A DNA stretch of 64,000 nucleotides from Spirosoma sp. (GCF_026391055.1 NZ_JAPLET010000020.1:310001-374000), one strand, 5' to 3'; counted from the stretch's first letter, positions 35,401 to 44,870 are shown. The notes: generated from the letters alone by a model not told the origin. Made by a program: numbers and translations.

Positions 35401-35956
35401 GGTCATCGTTTCGTTTTTCTCCACTAGGTAAGTAACTGGTATAAATAAATAATTTGTCTGTTACTTCTTTTAAATTGTCAACAGGGTTTTCTAGAATTTT
35501 TTTTTCGTTTTGATTAATTTCAAAATAACTTTTTAAGTCTCCCTGCATAGTGTTCAGCACCTCTTCAACTGTGTCGATATCACTAGAAGTGAATTCTGAA
35601 TATGTTTCAAATTTTCCTAAATTTAATTCGTTTTTTAATTGTTCGATGAATAATTTCTTTATCCAGCCAACAGATTGAATAGCAGATTTTGCGATTAGGT
35701 GTTCCAGATCATGATTCAATTTGCCAGGATGTGGTTCCTTTATAGTATGTTTAATTTTTTCAAATGTAATTGATTCTGCTACTTTATTAAGTATGTTTGG
35801 AGCTACTGCTGAAATTAGGGTGCTGCCTATTGCTAACACAATTTTAGATCCGGGTAGATCAATCTTATGTACGTCGGTAAGTACTTTTTGTACCTCAGAA
35901 TTTGATAAGCAAGTGAGTACACCAGATGCGAGTACATTTAATGTATTTTTTATCAT
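32423..35956 (-). CDS. STAND NTPase (NB-ARC-like) with TPR C-terminus, putative immune protein
   Basis: A 1177-residue protein. The NB-ARC/STAND core has a Walker A (GEPGMGKS, 382-389), a Walker B (SWLIVFDNA, about 472-480), a sensor TSRN (516-519), GLPL (572-575) and an MHD-like MHRLVQE (686-692). After it come TPR-like helices (for example NAGQYHFDAGDNKQAIEQFE) to the end. The N-terminal 350 residues are helical, with a hydrophobic stretch at about 37-60 and coiled coil at about 225-300; this is the likely effector region and I cannot name it. It is A+T-rich compared with the flanking kds genes and antiparallel between them. Such proteins often sense phage and trigger abortive responses (Avs/bNACHT-like logic); that role is inferred. 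Confidence 0.85.
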   Translation of the reverse strand: MIKNTLNVLASGVLTCLSNSEVQKVLTDVHKIDLPGSKIVLAIGSTLISAVAPNILNKVAESITFEKIKHTIKEPHPGKLNHDLEHLIAKSAIQSVGWIKKLFIEQLKNELNLGKFETYSEFTSSDIDTVEEVLNTMQGDLKSYFEINQNEKKILENPVDNLKEVTDKLFIYTSYLPSGEKRNDDHPVWNRLKEFFNNQLPLCFDLAFKEALKDKDNDKERTAFQIWIWENIQAEVKENNRLINELRENLINKIQNEIKVLRQENNVHTESTQFLLKSLRETVDKTYILSIKIANIVDILLVGQVLEKETLERCETKLDELLSGRSKKGLAKLIQNVDKEAFKYAQSCYFNADLKYINNALAITKDNVNEKISDNHKICIVGEPGMGKSFLARQVVYSIFLDEQQKTDSRKYDIIWWIDADTNKVENELIELAEEVFSKNTVSKWLAKAGTGDAIGNVGVIKELFKELKDQSWLIVFDNAMDTDMNTRFGPEPVTFEEYAKKYLPQTTTKGHLLLTSRNKSWVIRSKVKYPFQPLYLEKWTDESVKAYLEKSENPKRKITVSSLEQVRIFQGLPLAVSIAKARILEINNPNRFAIFYQAWSEGFKKIEKEDYDTDRNLLTTIDVSYQTLSGDLKHLINILVCFAPDDLPVLSLYEHNVDIEDTLDYIERLSLGRYDESAKPPLYSMHRLVQECIKELQVKNGTLDTSYRYAINLLAKRFNAIFGKDNTLISLLLSHADALAYVMRTEQKSFSMSELEKNEAALLFINAGQYHFDAGDNKQAIEQFESAISITTDEVLIAKAKKGLANVLFLLGKSHLDEAEEFARAAADYFKKLPNKTDYIDCQNDVVGKILQRKCEFKECEEITLSTDVIVKEYIYNNVGESNVFEHIVEKYVRNEVDKIAEKQGSVYHNLGSLYWTWGRPGNGDISDYERARNYFVLAIGFQQKMVDALKRGVDRFTDKDIRDRLEVAVGRKTFFLNVSRMIYGAVLGLSKLYSGEQGQWAQHLAAFDDFKERAFEKRRYAYTAYYKLAFSWDREVLLKELPDKFSKNDLIQEVLRYDDVLTGNDEKFDLIKKIVNLREAVRIPTKQNVAGSYYNDLKTQLEAMKYEFNRDGQPIFRYYDVDTFSVSAILDYAAFLSINGYQTEAQEVASYGLKVTNGIDYPRIDELEALAAGNQ

Positions 35957-36147
35957 TTCAATTGGGTGGTGCTGATTTACTTCTAAGGTAGACTTTTTAA
36001 TGAAAGAAGGATCTTCTATTTATAATACGGTAAGTATCAGGTATCAACTGTGGTGCTTCTGTTAATGTAGTGATTCCAGAGTCCATATAACCGGGTAGAG
36101 TCAATAGAATCGGATGGGATTATAAAGGATAAATTGCGGCTATTTTG

Positions 36148-36155
36148 TATATTTG
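36148..36155 (+). promoter_or_regulatory. -7 promoter box of kdsB
   Basis: TATATTTG lies 18 nt before the kdsB ATG. No well-spaced TTG was seen. It would give kdsB its own expression despite the opposing STAND gene upstream. Confidence 0.45.
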
Positions 36156-36173
36156 ACATTTCTTTAATAGCAA

Positions 36174-36986
36174 ATGATTATTGGCATTATCCCCTCCCGT
36201 TACGGCTCAACACGCTTCCCAGGCAAACCCCTACTTGACATTCTTGGAAAAACTATGCTCGAGTGGGTTATTGAACATTCCCTGAAAGCAACTTCACTGG
36301 ATAAACTGGTTGTGGCAACGGATGACGAGCGTATTGCAGAAGTGGCGCGCCGAACCGGAACTGAAGCGGTTATGACGCGTACAGATCATACCAGTGGTAC
36401 AGACCGCTGTTGGGAAGCGTACAGTCGTCTTATCGAAAATGGATCAGTGCCTGATGATTCGACCAACTATATTATCAACATCCAGGGAGATGAACCCTTT
36501 CTTGATTTTAATCAGATTGAAGAACTGACCACTATTCTGGATGGAACGATTGAAATAGCCACTCAAATGACAACGGCTGAGACAGCGGAGTCTTTGCACG
36601 ACCCTAAGGAGGCTAAAATTATTATCAACGCTAACAATGAAGCCCTGTATTTTAGTCGTCTGGCTGTGCCCTATTTAGCGGGTATAGATCCATCGGAGTG
36701 GCATAAGCATTATCACTATCATCGGCAGGTAGGTATGTACGTGTACCGTGCTGATGTGCTGGATAAAATTACACAACTTCCTCCTTCGGGCCTGGAAATG
36801 GCCGAGTCCTTGGAGCAATTACGCTGGCTGGAAGCTGGTTATACAATTAAATTAGTAGAGACTAACTATCATAGCTATTGCGTTGACGAACCGGGCGATG
36901 TTGAAAAAATCCTTCAGATTTCATCTGTTGCATCTCGGTTTAATGCTAAAGATGAGCATGCAATAACACAGTCAGTAAAGCATTGA
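36174..36986 (+). CDS. kdsB: CMP-Kdo (or CMP-Kdo8N) synthetase KdsB
   Basis: 270 residues. The cytidylyltransferase start MIIGIIPSRYGSTRFPGKPL is diagnostic, followed by ATDDERIAEV, TRTDHTSGTDRCWEA and the metal-binding INIQGDEPFLDFNQIEEL. It activates Kdo, or Kdo8N given kdnA/kdnB upstream, as the CMP sugar for transfer to lipid A. Its length is slightly above the usual 250. It is cut off from the rest of the operon by the inserted STAND gene. Confidence 0.95.
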   Translation: MIIGIIPSRYGSTRFPGKPLLDILGKTMLEWVIEHSLKATSLDKLVVATDDERIAEVARRTGTEAVMTRTDHTSGTDRCWEAYSRLIENGSVPDDSTNYIINIQGDEPFLDFNQIEELTTILDGTIEIATQMTTAETAESLHDPKEAKIIINANNEALYFSRLAVPYLAGIDPSEWHKHYHYHRQVGMYVYRADVLDKITQLPPSGLEMAESLEQLRWLEAGYTIKLVETNYHSYCVDEPGDVEKILQISSVASRFNAKDEHAITQSVKH

Positions 36987-37102
36987 TGTTCGATGGTTAG
37001 AAAGATCGTATTTATCACTTATTGAGAACCGCCTTCATCACTAATTCAGCAAAAGTCGTTGTACACCAAAAGTTCGCTATCTTTTTCTGAAGAGTTGTTG
37101 TA

Positions 37103-37765
37103 ATGTCATCACACCATATCGTCCGCGAAAAGCAGGAACCGGCCCTGCTGATTGCCAACGGCGAAGCCTGTAGTGCCGAGTTGTTAGGGCAGCTTCTGGA
37201 ATGGAGCCCAACGGTAGTCGTGCTCGATAGTGCTATCTGGCGGGTGCTCGAACTGGGTATTAAAGTGGACGTGCTCTTAGGTGACTTCGACCACGACCTG
37301 GACCTAGACACCATTCGGGAGCAGCAATACCCGCTGGAAATTGTTCACACGCCCAACCAGGACAAAACTGATCTTGATAAAGGGATCGAGTATTTGATCG
37401 AGCGGGGATATCCGGCGGTCAACATCGTTTGGGCCACCGGCCGGCGGGCAGACCACAGCCTGACCAACATGACCAACATTGTCCGATATAAAGACCAGAT
37501 TCGTATCGTGATGATTGACGACCACTCGAAGGTTTTTCCGCTGGTCGGTCGGTTCGAGAAATGGTACGAAGCCGGAACGCCCATCTCCCTAATTCCTGTG
37601 GGCACCGTAACGGGCTATACCTCAGAGGGGCTCAAATACGATCTTCAGGACGCCACGCTCACACTCGGCTACAACACCAGCAGCAGCAACGAAGCCGCAC
37701 AGGACGGGTTCGTTCGTGTTGAAGCCCAAACTGGCGATCTGCTCATCATGGAGTGCTGGGACTAA
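37103..37765 (+). CDS. Thiamine diphosphokinase
   Basis: 220 residues with the thiamine pyrophosphokinase layout: a Rossmann-like start (PALLIANGEACSAELLGQLL), VLLGDFDHDLD (the acidic GDFD motif), PNQDKTDLDKGIEYLIERG (conserved DKTD) and ATGRRADHSLTNM. A C-terminal beta domain follows (TGYTSEGLKYDL). It converts thiamine to thiamine diphosphate with ATP in the cytosol. Confidence 0.9.
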   Translation: MSSHHIVREKQEPALLIANGEACSAELLGQLLEWSPTVVVLDSAIWRVLELGIKVDVLLGDFDHDLDLDTIREQQYPLEIVHTPNQDKTDLDKGIEYLIERGYPAVNIVWATGRRADHSLTNMTNIVRYKDQIRIVMIDDHSKVFPLVGRFEKWYEAGTPISLIPVGTVTGYTSEGLKYDLQDATLTLGYNTSSSNEAAQDGFVRVEAQTGDLLIMECWD

Positions 37766-37876
37766 ATAAGCAGATAAACTATAAAGTCCTGTAAGATAGA
37801 TGTAACTCCTTATTTTGGTGTGCCTCAGACAAGACAGCAAACTTGAACATATCGCCGGAAAAACGGTTCAAGGGGC

Positions 37877-38779
37877 ATGGCATCAACCAAAACTGCGATT
37901 TATACGGCCTTAGGGGCTAATCTGGCAATAGCCGTCACCAAATTTATAGCCGCTGGCGTTACTGGCAGCTCCGCCATGGTTTCGGAGGGGATTCACTCAC
38001 TTGTCGACACGCTCAATGAGGTATTGCTGCTCCTGGGTATGAAACGAAGCCAGAAACCGGCCGATGCCAAACGGCCCTTCGGCTACGGACGGGAACTGTA
38101 CTTCTGGTCGTTTGTGGTTTCGCTGCTCATTTTTGCCGTAGGGGGTGGGGTTTCGTTTTACGAAGGAATAACCCATTTACAGCATCCAAACCCAATTGAA
38201 AACCCGCTCTGGAATTACATCGTGCTGGGTATAGCCATCGTGCTGGATGGTATCTCCATGGTAACGGCTTTTCGAGCATTCAATGCGCAGCGGGGCGATC
38301 AGCCGTTCTGGTCGGCGGTGAAAGAAAGTAAAGACCCCGCTACGTTTGTGGTGCTATTTGAAGACGTGTCCGATGTGCTTGGCCTTATCATCGCCTTCCT
38401 GGGCGTTTTCCTTGGGCATCAGCTGAACAACCCCTATCTGGACGGTATCGCGTCTATTCTGATCGGTATTTTGTTGATGGCCGTTTCTGTGTTGCTAGCC
38501 CGCGAAAGCCGTAGCTTACTGATGGGAGAAGCCGCTTCTCCCGCCATTGTTCAACAAACGATAACGCTGACAGAGGCCGATGCCGACGTAGTCAAAACGG
38601 TGAACGCGTTCACGTTTCAAATGGGACCGGAAGAGGTTGTGCTGATTCAGCGGGTTGCTTTCCAGCCAGAGCTTAAAACAGATGCCATTGTCGACGGGAT
38701 CAACCGGATTCGCCAAACGATTCAGGCGGCCGAGCCCTCGGTCAGGCAAGTGTATATTGAACCGGTTACGCTGGGTTAA
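37877..38779 (+). CDS. Cation diffusion facilitator transporter
   Basis: A 300-residue CDF protein with about six TM helices. TM2 has the typical SSAMVSEGIHSLVDTLNEVLL (His/Asp pair for metal) and TM5 the matching FVVLFEDVSDVLGLIIAF. The cytoplasmic C-terminal domain (about 205-300) is a short ferredoxin-like fold. It exports a divalent cation such as zinc, iron or manganese by proton antiport. The gene follows the thiamine kinase on the same strand, and converges with the large peptidase gene. Confidence 0.9.
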   Translation: MASTKTAIYTALGANLAIAVTKFIAAGVTGSSAMVSEGIHSLVDTLNEVLLLLGMKRSQKPADAKRPFGYGRELYFWSFVVSLLIFAVGGGVSFYEGITHLQHPNPIENPLWNYIVLGIAIVLDGISMVTAFRAFNAQRGDQPFWSAVKESKDPATFVVLFEDVSDVLGLIIAFLGVFLGHQLNNPYLDGIASILIGILLMAVSVLLARESRSLLMGEAASPAIVQQTITLTEADADVVKTVNAFTFQMGPEEVVLIQRVAFQPELKTDAIVDGINRIRQTIQAAEPSVRQVYIEPVTLG

Positions 38780-38874
38780 TCCTGGCCTCATTGTTTGCGA
38801 TGACATTACCATTTAGCTGCGTTTTGTATGGTCCGTTTCTTGCAACTGACAGCGCCATAAGGATTTCGTCTCTA

Positions 38875-41800
38875 TTAGCGAAGGAGAATGATTCGGCCGC
38901 TCAACTTACGGCTCAGACTGTCGGAAATGGGCCAATTAAAGGTATCATGAAGATTGATCGTATAGAGATAAACACCACCCGGAAGCAGGTTGCCGACACC
39001 GTCGCGCCCATCCCATATACACTCATTTAAACCAATGCGGGGAGACAGGCTTATCCGTCGCATGAGTTGACCAGCCAAATTCAATAACTGAATGGTCAGG
39101 TTGGCCGGGGCTTTTTCGCCGGCTAGGTGAACTGAAAAGAGGGTCCTGTCGCGGAACGGGTTTGGGTAAACGGTAAGGTTTGTTAGGTGCCGGTCATTGA
39201 CGACCCGAAAACTTATCTGATAAGGTACTGCCGGATTTCCAACCACATCTCGGCCAGTAGCTAGCAACCGGTAATTTCCTTCGGCCAGCAGGGGCGAGGT
39301 ATACCGTATTCCGAATTCATTCGTTGCAGTTGCCGGCTGAATAATGGAGCCGTGCCAGTTCAGCCGGTCAAAACCAGTCTTTTGTCCCGGCCCCTGCAAG
39401 TATAAGTCTACACCCAACGTGTCTTGCCAGATTAGCGAACGATTTTCGTCGATAAGCAGCAAATCAATGACCGGGCGAGCGGAAACAACCGCGCCATCCG
39501 TAAGTCGGGCGCCATCTACGGCAACTTCCAAAAGGGGGGGTAACTGGTCGGGCTGAACCGGCAACAGCAGGTCAAGCGAGTTGTTGAGGAACGAATACTC
39601 GGGTTGCAGGCGCGGGTTAACCGTTAACACAACCCGGTTGAGGCCGGGGAGCTTCTTGGTGGCGATCCGGATATTTATTCGGATTGTATCGCCACGTACC
39701 GGCGGGGCAATTGTCCACCGCTGTGTTTGTGGATTTGTCAGACCCGCTGCGTGAACTGTTTGCTGAACAACCAGCGAATCCGCAAATGAAACCGGACTCA
39801 GGTTGGCAAAGAGCGCCTGAACAGAAACAACGTCGCCTTGCTGAACATCCGGCGGTAATGAAGTGGCCAGCCACAGTTGGCCCTCGGGCAATCCCACTGC
39901 CGTACTCGCGGGTGAATACACAAACGAACCGGCCGACCAGGCGCTCGTCGGGCCGGACGCGGTGCTGTTAGCCAATCGGACACGCCAGTAATAGGTAACG
40001 TCTGGACGAGTGGGCAATAGTACCGGAACGCTGATAGCAGTCGTATTGGTTACTCGCCAGGTTTGTTTGAAGGTACTGCTAAAGTTGATGGTACTATCTA
40101 ATTCAATATCAGCATTATATGGTTTATTGGGTGGATAATAAGCCGTAAGCTGGATAGCGGATGAGTGAACGATGCCGTTCGGGGACGGATAAATCAGAAC
40201 GGGATTCTGACCGGGGATTGTCAGGCGAATACGGGCCTGATTATTCGTTTGATTACGTTCTGTCTGCGCCAGAGGGGAGTCGGCCGGATTGATGGTTACC
40301 TCAAATTCGTTCTCTCCTGCCGCATCACGTTCATTGGGGAAGCTAATCACCAGTGTATCCCGAAACGCAACAGAACATGAAACGATCAGGTTAAACACGC
40401 CTGATTCCTGTCCATTCACCCAGCGACGCACCCGAACCGGAAGCGGTCTATTTCGGTACAGCCCGGCATTCTCAACAATAGCCAGCATCTGTACCGAATC
40501 GCTCAGCGTCGTTAACGACTGCCCGCTTCTGGATTCGGTTTTGCCCAGAACCGTTAGCCCGCCGGTGGTGAGGGCATAGTCGGGCGTGCTGAATGGAAAA
40601 AGTCGGACGGCCGGGTCGCCTTGTAAAACCATTTGCTGGCAGTTCGCCAGATCGCGCCCGTCGGTTGAGTTGGCTAGAACCCGACGAATGGTTTCCTGCT
40701 GAAGCTGCCCAATGGATTTGTTGAGTTGGGCGCTGTCGGCCAGCAGGCTATAAAATGCTGTTGTATAGCGGTGCATTACATCGGTCTGCCCAAGGTGACT
40801 GGTTGCTAAAGCGGCAATTGCTCCCCGGTTTGGCGTTAGTACCCAATCGGTGGCGAGCGTTGGCCGACCGAAGAAAAAATCTCCGATGGCGCAACCATTG
40901 ACAAAGAGGAGCGGGTAGCGGCCTTTGTTGCGGTAATTAAGCGCATCTTCGGAGCAAAACCCGATCGCTAGGTCTGTAATCGCTAATCCTGAGTGGCCGA
41001 AGAACGTCATCAACCCAACGCCTTCGTTGACCTGTTTCGTCAGGCTGATGAACTCAACCGGGTTATCCGTTTCTTTGGAAACCGTCGATACGTTTGCGCC
41101 TAACGATTCCGCCGTTGCCGTTAGCCGGTAACTGTCTACCAGCCGACGGAACAAATCCCGCTCGCCCAACGACAGTCCTCCACTCAGGTGGAGCACGCTC
41201 TTCCGCCAGCCAGCGTTATCGGCCTGGGCTTCGTATTCTTTCACCTTGTTCAGGTAATTCATTACCTCCATCGGTGTTCCGGCATTGATGCGACCCGTTG
41301 GAATGGCCGGTACCCCATCCGGCCCAGCCGTAAATAAACCGTCGGAACCGGGATAACCGGCCGTCATGACCATATCCAGTAAAGCCTGGTTCGGGTTGTT
41401 GCGCACACCGGGCGTGCTGCGTGACCGGCCAATAAGCAGCAGGTAGCGTAAGTGTTCGCTGCTTTGCTGCCGCATCTGGTTTATAAACTGCTGAATGGCC
41501 AGCGGACTTCGTTCGCCGTAGTTATACTGGTCGATAAGCTGTTGCATGGTAACCGTCAGTGTGTCGTACGTACCACCAGCGACCGAGGCCCGATAAGCGG
41601 CATAAGATTGGATGGCGTTAGTAACTCGACCGGTCAAGGAGTCCGTTAGGGGCGTCATCAAGGCTTCGTGAGTAATGATCACATAGGTTGGCCTGCGACT
41701 CGACAAGTCCGTGAAGCGTATAGGAAGAAGTTTCGATACCCGTTTGGGCTGACTGGTGCTGAAGAGCGTTCGGGCGGTTTCTGTGTGATCAATAACCAGC

Positions 41801-42909
41801 CCGGCCGAATCAGAACGAATCGAATGGCTAAGCTGAACTGGATTTGTCGGGTCGGTAATATCCCAGAAACGGGTATTGGGCATCAGGTTTGTAATGGAAA
41901 TCAACGACCGCCCAACGGGATTGGCAGCCAGCTGGAAAGTTTGCTCCTGCTGGCCGTTCATCGCGAAAGTCTGTGGATAACGAACGCGGATGTACGAGAT
42001 CGAATAGTTATCGGCAGAGATATTTTCGCCCCGCGAAATGGTCGAGCCAATCAAATTTCCATCGGCCCCAACGTCAGTCCAGGTTAGCAACGGTTGAAGC
42101 AGAGCATTGTCGTAAGTCGGGAAACGGATTGAATCGGCCAGTCGCAGGTTATCGGGCGTTGGTCCGAGCAGGCAGTCGACCCGATGGTTTGCGTAATCCC
42201 GACCTACCACCAGGACCGCTATTTGCGGAGCTGGACCGTTTCGAACTGCGTTGGTGAGTGAAAATATAGACTGGAAGGGTTTGTCTTTCTGCTGGATAGC
42301 CCCCGTGTAGCCTTCACCCGCTTCGTAATAACTGGACTCTGTTTTGGGCATTATGCCGTTTGGCCAGCCTGGATAATTATCGGTAAAAAGCCGTAAATCC
42401 TCAGCCCAGTGGTATGACTCGGGTGTCAGACCTGCCCCCGACGAATCGGCATAAGCGGTCATGCGTTTCCCGGCTGTATCTACGCCCCAAGTTAGAAAAT
42501 AAGCTGTTGTATCGGTGAAAAGGCTGTAGTACGGATGAGGCTGTGCCGAAGGAGGGTGGTAGAGAAGCGAATCCGCTACGCCATCATTCCGGCGCCCGTA
42601 AAACTCCATATAGTCGCTGGTATCGAAGCGGCCATCGGTTTCACCCTGAATAAAAATAGCTTGTTCGACACCCCGGTGGAAGAGCTGAATCGTTTTGGGG
42701 CTTATCAGATCGGTTGGCATACCGGCAAGGCGTAACTCCGCCGGTGTGATCCGGTATAGGCCGTTTTCAGTGACGGGTATTTTAATGTATGGTTGTGTGT
42801 AGTTGATCCAGTAGGTTAGGCTAGAGCTGTTAATGTTGGATTGTGCCCGCATGATCAGCGGATAGCCGATTAGCAGAGGCAGCATTTTAAAGATAAGCGA
42901 ACACGGCAT
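38875..42909 (-). CDS. C25-family peptidase, PorU2-like T9SS sortase
   Basis: A 1344-residue secreted protein with an N-terminal signal ending near RAQS. Residues about 405-760 form a gingipain-like caspase-fold peptidase: YLLLIGRSRS, the catalytic His in MTFFGHSGLAI (His639) and Cys in FVNGCAIGDFF (Cys673). Several Ig/CARDB-like repeats follow (780-1190). The end carries LTVYPNPFRDRTLFSVHLAG and IWDGRDGVGNLLPGGVYLY, a FlgD/sorting-domain-like unit. The start region resembles PorU-type proteins (VTENGLYRITPAELRLAG). It probably processes or attaches type IX cargo at the cell surface. Confidence 0.82.
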   Translation of the reverse strand: MPCSLIFKMLPLLIGYPLIMRAQSNINSSSLTYWINYTQPYIKIPVTENGLYRITPAELRLAGMPTDLISPKTIQLFHRGVEQAIFIQGETDGRFDTSDYMEFYGRRNDGVADSLLYHPPSAQPHPYYSLFTDTTAYFLTWGVDTAGKRMTAYADSSGAGLTPESYHWAEDLRLFTDNYPGWPNGIMPKTESSYYEAGEGYTGAIQQKDKPFQSIFSLTNAVRNGPAPQIAVLVVGRDYANHRVDCLLGPTPDNLRLADSIRFPTYDNALLQPLLTWTDVGADGNLIGSTISRGENISADNYSISYIRVRYPQTFAMNGQQEQTFQLAANPVGRSLISITNLMPNTRFWDITDPTNPVQLSHSIRSDSAGLVIDHTETARTLFSTSQPKRVSKLLPIRFTDLSSRRPTYVIITHEALMTPLTDSLTGRVTNAIQSYAAYRASVAGGTYDTLTVTMQQLIDQYNYGERSPLAIQQFINQMRQQSSEHLRYLLLIGRSRSTPGVRNNPNQALLDMVMTAGYPGSDGLFTAGPDGVPAIPTGRINAGTPMEVMNYLNKVKEYEAQADNAGWRKSVLHLSGGLSLGERDLFRRLVDSYRLTATAESLGANVSTVSKETDNPVEFISLTKQVNEGVGLMTFFGHSGLAITDLAIGFCSEDALNYRNKGRYPLLFVNGCAIGDFFFGRPTLATDWVLTPNRGAIAALATSHLGQTDVMHRYTTAFYSLLADSAQLNKSIGQLQQETIRRVLANSTDGRDLANCQQMVLQGDPAVRLFPFSTPDYALTTGGLTVLGKTESRSGQSLTTLSDSVQMLAIVENAGLYRNRPLPVRVRRWVNGQESGVFNLIVSCSVAFRDTLVISFPNERDAAGENEFEVTINPADSPLAQTERNQTNNQARIRLTIPGQNPVLIYPSPNGIVHSSAIQLTAYYPPNKPYNADIELDSTINFSSTFKQTWRVTNTTAISVPVLLPTRPDVTYYWRVRLANSTASGPTSAWSAGSFVYSPASTAVGLPEGQLWLATSLPPDVQQGDVVSVQALFANLSPVSFADSLVVQQTVHAAGLTNPQTQRWTIAPPVRGDTIRINIRIATKKLPGLNRVVLTVNPRLQPEYSFLNNSLDLLLPVQPDQLPPLLEVAVDGARLTDGAVVSARPVIDLLLIDENRSLIWQDTLGVDLYLQGPGQKTGFDRLNWHGSIIQPATATNEFGIRYTSPLLAEGNYRLLATGRDVVGNPAVPYQISFRVVNDRHLTNLTVYPNPFRDRTLFSVHLAGEKAPANLTIQLLNLAGQLMRRISLSPRIGLNECIWDGRDGVGNLLPGGVYLYTINLHDTFNWPISDSLSRKLSGRIILLR

Positions 42910-43124
42910 AAGGGATCAGAAAAGGGTAGAGGGATAGCGTATAACGGTAGATTCTTAGACGTGCGTAGAGTCCCGAAAGTATCTAATCGTCCATCATTAC
43001 CAGCGTATTGGTTATCCGGAGTGGTAGCCCGTTTACAGGAGGTTTTAAGGAGAGACTGCTTCTGATATCTTTACGGCAACTGATCGGCAACGAACCTAAT
43101 CTGATTTCATCCCGGCCCTTTTGT

Positions 43125-44870
43125 ATGAAAGCGAAAATTATATGTCTTTTTCTATTTGTCACTGTTCAAGCCACGGCGCAGAAAGCACTGCCGCAGGACC
43201 AGCGGTTGCAGTGGTGGCGCGACGCCCGCTTTGGGATGTTTATTCACTGGGGACCCGTAACGGCTACCGGAAATGAAATAAGCTGGTCGCGGGAGGGATA
43301 CGGCAAAGGTCGCTACGATTCGCTGTACAGTCGGTTCAACCCCACCAAATTTAACGCTCGCCAATGGGTGAAACTGGCCAAAGCGAATGGGCTGAAGTAC
43401 GTGGTGCTCACGGCTAAACACCACGATGGGTTCTGTTTATTTAACACTAAAACGACCGATTACAACATCATGTCGTCGCCGTTTGGGCGGGATGTATGTA
43501 AAGAACTGGCCGATGCCGTTCATGCCGAAGGGCTTCAACTGGGCTGGTATTTTTCCGTTGCCGACTGGAAAGACCCCGATTGCCGCAACCCTGCCACAAA
43601 TGATGTGTTTGTTGGCCGGATGATGGGGCAGCTCAATGAACTGTTGTCTAACTACGGTAAAATCAGTTTGTTGTGGATCGATTATGAAGGTTCTCCCTGC
43701 CCAACCGAGCCCAAAAAAGTGTACGATCTGGCGCATCGGCTGCAGCCCGGCATCATCCTGAACAATCGGCTCGAAGCGTTCAGCCCCGACGAGTCGCATT
43801 GCCAGCCCGGCCAGCTTGGCGACTATGCAACGCCCGAGGGATTTGTAGCCGGTTTTGGCAACGTTCCCTGGGAGACCTGTACAAATTTGGGGCATCAGTG
43901 GGCGTGGGGATTCAACGATACACCCCGCAGCGTAACAGAGTCGGTCCATACTTTGCTACGCTGTATCGGAGGCAATGGTAACCTCCTACTCAACGTCGGC
44001 CCCGACAGTCTGGGGCAGATTCCGGCCCTGTTCGCAGACCGGCTAAACGACATCGGTGCCTGGCTCAATCCCCGTGCCAGGGCCATTTACGGGACCCGTG
44101 GTGGGCCGTATCTACCAACAAACGATTACGTTTGCAGTCAGAAAGGCAACCGGGTTTTCTTGTATCTACTAAGCAAAACCGGAGATAAGGTCGTTCTCCC
44201 ACCTCTTCCGTCGACTATCAAATCTGCTACCCTACTCAACGGGCCAGCTCTGGCGTTTACCCAGTCCGGTAAGCAGGTAACGGTAAGCGTTCCAACCGAC
44301 CGGCGGGATTCGGTGGCGACAATTGTTGAATTAACAATCAATCAACCCGTTGCTGCATCGGTATTAATTCCGCCCTTTAGTCAGTCGAATTCGCTGGCTT
44401 ATGCTAAAAAAGCTGTAGCGTCCAGTCAGTTGGGCGATTTTCTACATAATGCCCCGGCTACCGTCGATGATAATCCGAATACGTACTGGAAATTAGGTCG
44501 GCGGAAAGACGTGGACTTTGCCGGATACTATGGGAAAACCCTATCGTATGATTCGGATGAGCTGAAAGCTTTATTTGAGAAACAGGGCTGGCTGGAGGTC
44601 GACTTGGGGCAGCCCGAGTCGGTAGGCGAAGTGTTTGTCAGTGAATTTGCACGCAAAAATAATGGAAAGGCCACTTCTGCCATCACCCGTTTCGAAGTGC
44701 AATATCAAAAAGGCAGTCAGTGGGTTACCCTGGCCTCGGGCGGGCAACTGAGTGGGCAGTGGCGAAAGAAGATCTCGTCCGTAACCGCCCGGCGCTTTCG
44801 ATTCGTCATCTTGGATTCCTGGGGTAGTGTCGGCATAAGCGAGTTTCAGTTATACCCGGCAGGGGAGTAG
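43125..44870 (+). CDS. Alpha-L-fucosidase, GH29, with discoidin-like C-terminal domain
   Basis: 581 residues from ATG at 43125 (an upstream in-frame GTG start would lack a signal peptide). Signal peptide MKAKIICLFLFVTVQATAQ. The GH29 barrel has WWRDARFGMFIHWGPVT, YVVLTAKHHDGFCLF and the nucleophile region LLWIDYEGSPCP, then GNGNLLLNVGPDSLGQIP. Residues about 425-581 look like an F5/8C (discoidin) carbohydrate-binding module: ATVDDNPNTYWK, LEVDLGQPESVGEVFVSEF. It would remove fucose from glycans in the periplasm or outside. The gene is divergent from the PorU2-like gene. Confidence 0.9.
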   Translation: MKAKIICLFLFVTVQATAQKALPQDQRLQWWRDARFGMFIHWGPVTATGNEISWSREGYGKGRYDSLYSRFNPTKFNARQWVKLAKANGLKYVVLTAKHHDGFCLFNTKTTDYNIMSSPFGRDVCKELADAVHAEGLQLGWYFSVADWKDPDCRNPATNDVFVGRMMGQLNELLSNYGKISLLWIDYEGSPCPTEPKKVYDLAHRLQPGIILNNRLEAFSPDESHCQPGQLGDYATPEGFVAGFGNVPWETCTNLGHQWAWGFNDTPRSVTESVHTLLRCIGGNGNLLLNVGPDSLGQIPALFADRLNDIGAWLNPRARAIYGTRGGPYLPTNDYVCSQKGNRVFLYLLSKTGDKVVLPPLPSTIKSATLLNGPALAFTQSGKQVTVSVPTDRRDSVATIVELTINQPVAASVLIPPFSQSNSLAYAKKAVASSQLGDFLHNAPATVDDNPNTYWKLGRRKDVDFAGYYGKTLSYDSDELKALFEKQGWLEVDLGQPESVGEVFVSEFARKNNGKATSAITRFEVQYQKGSQWVTLASGGQLSGQWRKKISSVTARRFRFVILDSWGSVGISEFQLYPAGE

